Below, piece after piece: positions 6,567 through 11,975 of a stretch of 11,975 nt of DNA. Each line of letters begins with the position of its first letter. The first letter of the stretch is position 1. Source of the stretch: Rhizobiales bacterium UBA3584 (GTDB lineage: Bacteria; Pseudomonadota; Alphaproteobacteria; Rhizobiales; Devosiaceae); NCBI GenBank assembly GCA_002375765.1, contig DFMV01000020.1, positions 1,553-13,527 on the forward strand, given 5' to 3'. Under the pieces are notes generated by a model. It worked only from the letters and a program-made list of their open reading frames with translations. It made no database searches and was not told the DNA's origin. Both the position numbers and the translations under genes were made by a program.

Positions 6567-7229
6567 TCAACCAATTTCCAGTTCGACCCATAACCCCGCG
6601 GGATCGTGCGTTAATGTGCGGATTGAACCTGAAGGAACGGCAATGGCCGGGTCCTTACCCGCTGCAAGCCAATCATCGTCAGCTCTGACGACCCGCCGCG
6701 ATGTCTTGTGTTCGAGAGCCTTGAGTATCGGATCATACGGCATATGTTTCCATCCAACCTTTAGGGCTTGCTCCTTGCTTGTCGGTATGAAGGCCGAAAG
6801 ATCGGGGTGCGTCATCAATTCGAGCCCCTTTTCTTCGAGCGTTGCGTTTTCGCTCCCGTGATGAGCGACCTTGAGATAAACCGTGCGGCGCAAGAGATCT
6901 GCGGTTGTCACGGTCGTTTCGCCACTCGTCCATGATAGCCCATGCCAACTCAGCCAATTGCCGACTTGTGCATCGCCGGGGAAGAGCACGACCCGCCCGC
7001 TGTCTGTGAACTCGAATGCCAGAACGAGGCTGGTGTTGTTAACGCCCCGATCGAGCTGCAAAGCCAGCTCCTCAGCTACACCGAGCCAGTCCGTGTCGAT
7101 CCGGCGCCACCCATCGTCTTGCTCTCCATCACCCTCGCCTGAATAGTGGTTCCGCACGAAGCCTACGGCCTCGCGCTCCCCCTCCTCTGCCGACTGGGAG
7201 GCCTTAGAAAGCACTTTATCCAAATCCAC
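6567..7229 (-). CDS. C-terminal fragment of the MBL-fold hydrolase
   Basis: This is an open frame of 220 codons from the first possible GTG (7227-7229). It carries the remaining MBL motifs: VVLFPGDAQVGNW around 79-91 (the metal-binding aspartate) and KVAHHGSENAT around 119-129 (the last histidine), which together are typical of ComEC/Rec2-like enzymes. It is in frame with the N-terminal fragment and begins 39 codons after its stop. There is no good ribosome site before the GTG, so independent translation is doubtful. It is most likely the untranslated remainder of the broken gene. Confidence 0.6.
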   Translation of the reverse strand: MDLDKVLSKASQSAEEGEREAVGFVRNHYSGEGDGEQDDGWRRIDTDWLGVAEELALQLDRGVNNTSLVLAFEFTDSGRVVLFPGDAQVGNWLSWHGLSWTSGETTVTTADLLRRTVYLKVAHHGSENATLEEKGLELMTHPDLSAFIPTSKEQALKVGWKHMPYDPILKALEHKTSRRVVRADDDWLAAGKDPAIAVPSGSIRTLTHDPAGLWVELEIG

Positions 7230-7346
7230 GCCTTGCTGAGAATCGAAGGGTGCTCCCCAATCGCCACCTCTACTCTTGTGGATTCCCAGCCCAGGCGCGG
7301 CTGCAAGTGTGCCAGCAAGTGCCCAACCGCCGCCAAATCCCGGCCC

Positions 7347-7349
7347 TTA
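7347..7349 (-). other. In-frame nonsense codon TAA splitting the MBL gene
   Basis: The minus-strand context is GAA ATG TAA GGG CCG. MBL motifs lie on both sides in one frame, and alternative frames across this point give no MBL-like sequence. Confidence 0.75.
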
Positions 7350-8018
7350 CATTTCCGAGGTTCTTGTTTCGATGTTAAAAAGGGTGTCATCAAGCGGCGG
7401 GCCCAGCACGAAAACGCGAAGCCCTGGCACGCTATCAAGTGGGAGCGGCGTATCTGACGGTCCAAGATAGGTGACGGATTTGGCAATGTCGCGCGCCTTG
7501 TTGCGAGCCGCGCGAACGCGATCTCCTTTGGCACCCAACTCAAAGCCCAACAAGGACTCTAGGTGAGCGCCTTTGGCGCGCAGTGACGGGGAACCGGATT
7601 GCTCCAATTTGGCCATCACCGAACGCACCGCGGCAAACGCCTGGCCCTTATAAGTGTCGAGCCGACGCGCAAGCGGGTTCTGCGGGTCTTCAGTCCAAGG
7701 CATCCAGACCTTGTCGACCTCTAGGTCCTCAAGTGCCTCGGCAGCGTAGAGAAACCCCGACACATGATCCCAATGTTCGTGAGTGACGACCAAAAGATCG
7801 ATCTTTTTCGTTTGGGTGAGAATGTCCTTGGCGATAGCGCGGAGAACCTCCGTTCCGCCCTTCACTGAGGAGTGGACGCCAAAGTCGATAAGGATCCAAT
7901 AGGGCCCCTCCTCTCCTGCCAGCCGTATGAGGTGGCAGTCTCCTATCCCTTGGCAATAATGCCGGATCGTCATCGTATCGTGGGAGGCTAGGTCGTGGGA
8001 TGACTTGGTTGATGTCAC
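7347..8018 (-). CDS. N-terminal fragment of the MBL-fold hydrolase
   Basis: The fragment has 223 residues and contains the first part of the MBL fold: GIGDCHLIRL at 24-33, the ILIDFG strand near 42-47, and the metal-binding HEHWDH (HxHxDH) at 80-85 just after LLVV-T. The GTG start at 8016-8018 is preferred over the ATG at 7971-7973 because GGAGGG lies seven bases before it and nothing comparable precedes the ATG. That start lies four bases after the stop of the protease gene. No signal peptide or membrane segment is visible, so unlike true ComEC this is a soluble cytoplasmic enzyme. The fragment ends at an abrupt TAA within the fold. Confidence 0.75.
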   Translation of the reverse strand: MTSTKSSHDLASHDTMTIRHYCQGIGDCHLIRLAGEEGPYWILIDFGVHSSVKGGTEVLRAIAKDILTQTKKIDLLVVTHEHWDHVSGFLYAAEALEDLEVDKVWMPWTEDPQNPLARRLDTYKGQAFAAVRSVMAKLEQSGSPSLRAKGAHLESLLGFELGAKGDRVRAARNKARDIAKSVTYLGPSDTPLPLDSVPGLRVFVLGPPLDDTLFNIETRTSEM

Positions 8019-8022
8019 TATC

Positions 8023-11000
8023 CTACCCTCCGCCCATGCCGTGCACGAGCGCAAATGGCTCCGCTGCGCGCTCACCGCGCAGATAAAGGGAACGAAGCGG
8101 CGACTGCATTTGGCCCAGGGCAGTCTTGCGCTGACGTTCTTCTCGCGCCGTGCTGTTTGTGTTCTTGATAAGGCTATAGCGAACTGACTCTTTGCCTTTA
8201 CACGGATCGATCAACAGCGTTGCTCCGCCCCGGAACCAGAACCATTCCCCTGTGGGATCGTCAGGGTCCAGGAGCACGGGCCTACGCTGATGGATCACAG
8301 CAACCAGCTCAGTCCGGACGGAGCCGTCGGGCAGGTTTCGGCGTGTGGGGCGGACGCTGAAAACCTCAAATGTCGTTTCGGCCCGATTGCGTGACGAGCG
8401 TGGACGCCCATTTTCGTCATACCGTGGCAGTCCCGGGGTTAAGCCAAACTGCGCGCAAAGCTCCGGATCCTTGGCGAATTCCTGGTTGAGGCGCCTCCAA
8501 AGTGCCCAGCGGTTGGCTTCATCGAGCTCGAATTGTTCGGATCTGGAAGGCTCTCGATTCCAAGCCAGGTCGACCTTCTCAAGCACGCGCCCCAGCCACC
8601 CCGGCTTGGGGTCAAGAAACGTATTCCAGGTTAGCGACTCTTCAGAGACCGTCCTCACGTCCCGGGGCAAGATGCCCCGATGCCGGAAGGCCTCCATCAG
8701 AGCCACCCGATATCCCAGCCGGTCTTCAGGCATCACATCGATATCGGCGGTTATCAGAGCGCGGAGATATTCGCCAAACGTGATGTCTACGGCCGGGCAA
8801 TAGTCCAAAGCGCGGATGCACATGTGCAGCATGTGCCGCGCGGTGTTTGAAGCCTCGATCGTCAGCCGATTAACAAGGTCAGGATGCAATGCGCCAGGGG
8901 CTAGAACCCCCGAACCTCCTGTCGCTAATCGCAACAGATCCTGAATTCGGCGCTCGAAGATTTTGAGAAAGGCGTCATAGACAGCAAAAACAAGGATTGA
9001 TCCCCGATCATGGGAACCGATCGTTTCGTCATATCGCTTTGCCATTGTGGGGTCGTTGTATCGGCGCAGCGCGCCTCTGCGGCCGCTTCCCTCCCCGAAC
9101 TGCCTTGCAATACCGCCAAGCAAACTTGCAGCGGAAAGATCACCACGTGCCCGACCGATCTCAAACCGCACCAATTCGGTCAGTGTGAAATGCTGAAAGA
9201 GCGCTACAATGTCAGCAAAGGCCTCATGGAAAGCGAGAACATCAGGATTTGACGCCTCTAGAAAACGCCGATGCAAACCATCGAGCAACGCGTGCGACAT
9301 TTCATGGACGATGATATCGCTCGATAGGCACGAAAAGACCATCGAGCCCGGCGCTGTCCAATCAGAGTCTGAGGATTCGGCCGGAAAATATCCAAACAGC
9401 AGCGCCTTTTTGTCCGGGCTATAGTAGGCATTGGATGTCCGCAATGCGTGGGGGTAGATGCGCAGACGCCTGACTTCTTGAGCCTTGCCATCCTTGTTTA
9501 TGTGCGGCCCCCAAAGCGCCTTGCGTCCAAGCGCTTCCTCAAAGTGCTTGATGGTCGTCATCCCGACCGCATAGACCATCTGTTGATGAAACTGCGGGTT
9601 GCCCTCAGAGGGCGCCCACCCGTCCTGCGCTAGCAGCAGCGGGTCATTGAGGTCTACGGGCTCGTAGATCTTATTGGATGCCGGATCGACATCGATGACC
9701 TCGAGATATTCGCCGATCGGCCCCGGACGCAGCTTTTCCTCGGTCTCTGGCACGTCATCCCAAGGCACCGAGAGTGTGGCTTCACGAACCTCGAAAAAAT
9801 CGTTGCTTTGGGCCACACTGGGGTCGAGTGCATAAACGCGCAGGCGGCGTTTGGGCACCGGCATGGCGCGTATTTCTCGCTGGACCACGGGCCTGTCGGC
9901 CAGCGCGGCGCCTTGTACCCCGGGTCTGCCAACAAGCGTCTCAAGAAATGCCTTAAGAGGCTTAGATGGGTTCCCATAATCGAGCGCAGCTTCGAGATAG
10001 CGGTTTTTGGCGCTGCTGGGAATTTGATCGTCGGGGCGATCTGGATCGTCGATCGCCTCATCAACTTCTCTAATCCGCTGCGCGATCTGGGTCAGTTCGA
10101 GGGTGAGCATCTTGCGACCCGCTGGGCTCCGCGAAAGCTCTGGAGCAAGTGTGACACCGCCACCGAATAGCAAGTTCAGCCATGACCAAGTTGGCTGCGC
10201 TGGAGGCAATTTTCGCAAGTGGGCCGCATCAGGCGGCCGAATGTCGAGCGCGTCCAGGGCGCGCAGAACACCATTGCCGGCTTTCTCGATTGTTTCCAAT
10301 TCTCCCATAAGAGCAGTTCGCCTGGCTGCCGAACCGAAAAGCGCAACTCGCGCCGCTTCAATCCGCATCCAGGGCTCTGGGTAAGCGTCCAGAGCCTCAA
10401 AGTGTTCAGCCATCCAAAGAGCCGCGGCGGCCGCCAGCTGCGGCGTTACAGAGGACGTACCCGCACCGTTAAGGTCCACAGTCGTCGGGCATCCCATTTG
10501 CGCCCAAAGTATGTTGGGAGAATAAGCCCCCATCGCAGTGGGCATCTTTTCTGACGGACCAAAATTGCCTTGCATGGTTCCGCCAGCGAGACCCGAATAC
10601 GATGCGCCATTGGCCATAACCCCACACGCAGCAAGCACGCGCTTTAGTCGGGCCGGGAAAACGATTGTAGAGGGAACCGGGCGATCGGCGTATGAATTTC
10701 CCGCAGCGGCGACCATGAACACGCCCGCATCATAGGCAGCGTTGACCGCGTCCACGAGAATTTCCGAAGACAGGCCCCCAAGGCTCATCGACAATACGTG
10801 GGCCTCGCTGTGCCGGGCGTGATTGATGCCTTGAGCCAGAGACTCTGTCGTAAATTGGACGACCCAGTTTGCAACCCGAACAGGCATGATCTGCGCGTGT
10901 GGGGCGGCCCCTATGTAATCACTAAAGCCATTCCATCCTGGAGCTCCTGGCGGCAGTTTTGCCCCGGCAAGGATGCTGAGCGTTCCCGGCCCATGACCTG

Positions 11001-11622
11001 GGTTGCGAAATGGGGAATTGCCCGGCGGCGTGCGATCGCGAGCATCTTTGGGATGGTTGCGGTCGATGAAATTGTGCTGAAGGTCGGCACGAATATTGGG
11101 CGGCACAGTCGCATGATCGGGATCAAAACCGGTATCGAGGTGGGCGATCAGGACTTTTTTGGCCTTGGCTCCCACCCGATCGCGGGCTGCTGCCAACTGC
11201 GTGAATTGGGGTCCGAGATGCCACGCCCCACCGTCGGGGTGAGCCATTTTACCACCGGCCGTGTCCGGCGGATCAAATTGGCAAGGGTTGGTTTGGCCAT
11301 CGAGCGCCGTTCCCTCTTGGGAGGCTCGGTCGAAGGGCCATGCCTGTTCCAGATTGGGTTCAACTGCCTCGACAGTGCTGCCTGTGTTTAGCGCTTCCTT
11401 GAGCGCGGCGTGAGCGAGATCCCATGCGGTGACATCCTCATCGGCCGAATGCACGCGAAACCAGCTCGAGACTTTCGATCGGCCAATGGCAAGTCCATCA
11501 TCTCGACCAGGGACGTCCATAATGCGCTTCACATCGGTGAAGTCGGGCGCCTTTGCCCGCAAGCCGGTCGAAAACCCCCTGCCCTGCCCGCGTATTTTTA
11601 AGAGAACCTCAGACTTTGCCAT
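8023..11622 (-). CDS. Dual protease: subtilisin-like S8 domain fused to an HEXXH zinc metallopeptidase
   Basis: This 1199-residue protein has no signal peptide or membrane segment, so it should act in the cytoplasm. Residues about 1-130 are an unassigned N-terminal region. Residues about 150-460 are an S8 (subtilase) domain with the full active site: Asp163 in HLDTG, His210 in GHGPGT, oxyanion Asn309 in AAAGNS and Ser390 in NGAGTSSVTPQ. A linker (about 465-590) leads to a second protease of gluzincin type. There FHQQMVYAVGMTTIKHFEEA (678-697) precedes the zinc site HEMSH at 773-777; the third ligand Glu800 and Asp804 in HEAFAD correspond to the NEAxSD element of thermolysin-like enzymes. Residues about 970-1199 form a tail with no recognised domain. 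The ATG at 11620-11622 has a distant GAGGGG as ribosome site. All catalytic residues of both proteases are intact. It is the first gene of a cassette with the MBL hydrolase. Role, substrate and trigger are unknown. Confidence 0.9.
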   Translation of the reverse strand: MAKSEVLLKIRGQGRGFSTGLRAKAPDFTDVKRIMDVPGRDDGLAIGRSKVSSWFRVHSADEDVTAWDLAHAALKEALNTGSTVEAVEPNLEQAWPFDRASQEGTALDGQTNPCQFDPPDTAGGKMAHPDGGAWHLGPQFTQLAAARDRVGAKAKKVLIAHLDTGFDPDHATVPPNIRADLQHNFIDRNHPKDARDRTPPGNSPFRNPGHGPGTLSILAGAKLPPGAPGWNGFSDYIGAAPHAQIMPVRVANWVVQFTTESLAQGINHARHSEAHVLSMSLGGLSSEILVDAVNAAYDAGVFMVAAAGNSYADRPVPSTIVFPARLKRVLAACGVMANGASYSGLAGGTMQGNFGPSEKMPTAMGAYSPNILWAQMGCPTTVDLNGAGTSSVTPQLAAAAALWMAEHFEALDAYPEPWMRIEAARVALFGSAARRTALMGELETIEKAGNGVLRALDALDIRPPDAAHLRKLPPAQPTWSWLNLLFGGGVTLAPELSRSPAGRKMLTLELTQIAQRIREVDEAIDDPDRPDDQIPSSAKNRYLEAALDYGNPSKPLKAFLETLVGRPGVQGAALADRPVVQREIRAMPVPKRRLRVYALDPSVAQSNDFFEVREATLSVPWDDVPETEEKLRPGPIGEYLEVIDVDPASNKIYEPVDLNDPLLLAQDGWAPSEGNPQFHQQMVYAVGMTTIKHFEEALGRKALWGPHINKDGKAQEVRRLRIYPHALRTSNAYYSPDKKALLFGYFPAESSDSDWTAPGSMVFSCLSSDIIVHEMSHALLDGLHRRFLEASNPDVLAFHEAFADIVALFQHFTLTELVRFEIGRARGDLSAASLLGGIARQFGEGSGRRGALRRYNDPTMAKRYDETIGSHDRGSILVFAVYDAFLKIFERRIQDLLRLATGGSGVLAPGALHPDLVNRLTIEASNTARHMLHMCIRALDYCPAVDITFGEYLRALITADIDVMPEDRLGYRVALMEAFRHRGILPRDVRTVSEESLTWNTFLDPKPGWLGRVLEKVDLAWNREPSRSEQFELDEANRWALWRRLNQEFAKDPELCAQFGLTPGLPRYDENGRPRSSRNRAETTFEVFSVRPTRRNLPDGSVRTELVAVIHQRRPVLLDPDDPTGEWFWFRGGATLLIDPCKGKESVRYSLIKNTNSTAREERQRKTALGQMQSPLRSLYLRGERAAEPFALVHGMGGG
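8026..8031 (-). promoter_or_regulatory. Ribosome binding site of the MBL gene inside the protease gene
   Basis: GGAGGG on the minus strand is made from the last two glycine codons of the protease gene, directly before its TAG stop (8023-8025) and seven bases before the GTG at 8018. It decides the start and indicates translational coupling of the two genes. Confidence 0.7.
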
Positions 11623-11797
11623 TTGCCAGCGCGCCCCTCACTGCACGTGACCTTAAGATAGTGCTGAATGCCCGCAATGGCGATCATTTATGTTCGACCA
11701 GCTTGCGAGAGGCGGAAGAAGTCATCAAACCGAATGTCTAATGTCGTGCCCTGAAACAACTAATCGGAGGCGTCGGAGAACGGTTTTCCAGGTCGTT
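11623..11797. other. Upstream region of the protease gene
   Basis: No gene is recognised. The promoter of the protease-MBL cassette should lie here on the minus strand, but no clear -35/-10 pair stands out. An inverted repeat GTCGGA (11772-11777) / TCCGAC (11807-11812), separated by 29 bases, extends past its right edge. Confidence 0.4.
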
Positions 11798-11902
11798 TTA
11801 ACGGCTTCCGACACCGTTCGAAGGCATCAACACCTCATAGGCCTTCAGCTCCTCGGCCAGCTGGGGAACACCTGCCCTAGCCAAACTTGTAAGGTAGTCC
11901 TC
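11798..11902 (-). pseudogene. Possible C-terminal stub of a gene cut by the IS element
   Basis: Read leftward from the IS boundary, 34 codons are open to a TAA at 11798-11800: EDYLTSLARAGVPQLAEELK followed by AYEVLMPSNGVGSR. The stub has no start of its own, a protein-like composition and a helical pattern. It ends 175 bp upstream of the protease start, on the same strand. It could be the tail of a former upstream gene separated by the insertion, or a chance frame. The family is not recognised. Confidence 0.25.
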
Positions 11903-11975
11903 TGAATAGCCCCGAGTTTCGTGGAGACCCTCGGGTTAGTTTTCCTGCTGTCGTTCGAACTCGACGGGTGACAGC
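11903..11975 (-). mobile_element. End of an IS3-family insertion sequence (continues past the window)
   Basis: The plus strand from 11903 reads TGAATAGCCCCGAGTTTCGT, followed by GGAGACC. This is the typical terminal sequence of a group of IS3-family elements (TGAaYxGCCCCGaGTTTcGTGGAGAC). Directly inside it lies the 3' end of a transposase gene on the minus strand, with the expected distance of about 30 bases between stop and tip. The other end is outside the window, so target duplications cannot be checked. Confidence 0.7.
11936..11975 (-). CDS. IS3-family transposase (OrfB), last 13 residues
   Basis: The frame entering from the right edge reads LSPVEFERQQEN and stops at TAA 11936-11938. LSPVEFE is the usual C-terminal element of the DDE transposase of IS3-family elements, where it follows an H-S-S-L-G-Y segment that would lie outside the window. 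Only the tail is visible. Confidence 0.7.
   Translation of the reverse strand, partial: LSPVEFERQQEN

Larger units (their letters stand above)
6567..8018 (-). pseudogene. MBL-fold hydrolase, ComEC/Rec2-like, interrupted by an in-frame TAA
   Basis: One reading frame runs from GTG 8016-8018 to TGA 6567-6569, 484 codons including both stops. It is broken only by TAA at 7347-7349, after 223 codons. The sequence after that stop (GPGFGGGWALAGTLAAAPGL) continues smoothly in the same frame, so this is a nonsense change rather than a frameshift. A tyrosine codon at this position would need a single base change to become TAA. The active site of ComEC-like MBL enzymes needs residues from both halves, so the truncated product should be inactive unless the stop is read through or the halves associate. 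The family hydrolyses phosphodiester or ester bonds with two metal ions. It is the second gene of the double-protease cassette. A base-calling error is the main alternative. Confidence 0.78.

Noticed and set aside
7163..7543. Minus-strand frame of 126 codons spanning the TAA in the MBL gene, tested as evidence for a frameshift
   Set aside because: Its translation shows no MBL-like features, whereas the sequence on both sides of the TAA continues the MBL protein in one frame. A nonsense codon explains the data better.
1..11975. CRISPR arrays, tRNA or rRNA genes
   Set aside because: No regularly spaced direct repeats, cloverleaf-like segments or rRNA-like sequence were seen in any part of the window.

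Overview
The window looks like a chromosomal segment of an alphaproteobacterium, probably Hyphomicrobiales. This is inferred from the moderately high GC, the gene families and the arrangement; no rRNA or marker gene confirms it. It has two parts: an ordinary metabolic/transport part (about 1-6330) and an accessory part (about 6331-11975).

Part 1, from left to right. The 5' end of pntA (proton-translocating transhydrogenase alpha subunit) is read leftward off the edge. To its right, on the same strand, is a three-gene ABC importer operon in the order binding protein, permease, ATPase (transcribed leftward from 2981 to 284). The binding protein is of the NMT1/THI5-like type and the substrate is unknown. 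A 533-bp divergent intergenic region holds a good sigma70-like promoter whose spacer and -10 region are covered by a perfect TGTGATCACA palindrome, plus two more symmetrical elements. On the other side is a small GlcG/HbpS-like protein read rightward. Next come a stand-alone nucleotidyltransferase-fold protein (leftward), a stretch that seems to hold the corpse of a rightward gene, and an IclR-type regulator (leftward) with a TTTCC-N7-GGAAA palindrome just upstream.

Part 2. A leftward two-gene cassette fills 6567-11622. Its first gene encodes a 1199-residue protein with two complete and unrelated protease active sites. The N-terminal half is a subtilisin-like S8 domain (Asp163, His210, Asn309, Ser390) and the C-terminal half is a gluzincin-type zinc metallopeptidase (HEMSH at 773-777, Glu800). 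Its stop codon is followed four bases later by the GTG start of a ComEC/Rec2-like metallo-beta-lactamase-fold hydrolase, whose Shine-Dalgarno lies within the last codons of the protease gene. That second gene is broken by one in-frame TAA at 7347-7349: the HxHxDH motif is upstream of the stop and the GDAQ and AHHGS motifs are downstream, in the same frame.

Upstream of the cassette (11903-11975) is the end of an IS3-family insertion sequence, with the last 13 codons of its transposase. A short open frame ending at 11798 abuts the IS and may be the tail of a gene it cut.

The most interesting item is the double protease plus MBL hydrolase cassette. It resembles in general plan other protease/MBL-fold conflict modules, but no defence or regulatory function is demonstrated by the sequence. 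The nonsense codon and the neighbouring IS suggest that this copy is decaying or switched off.
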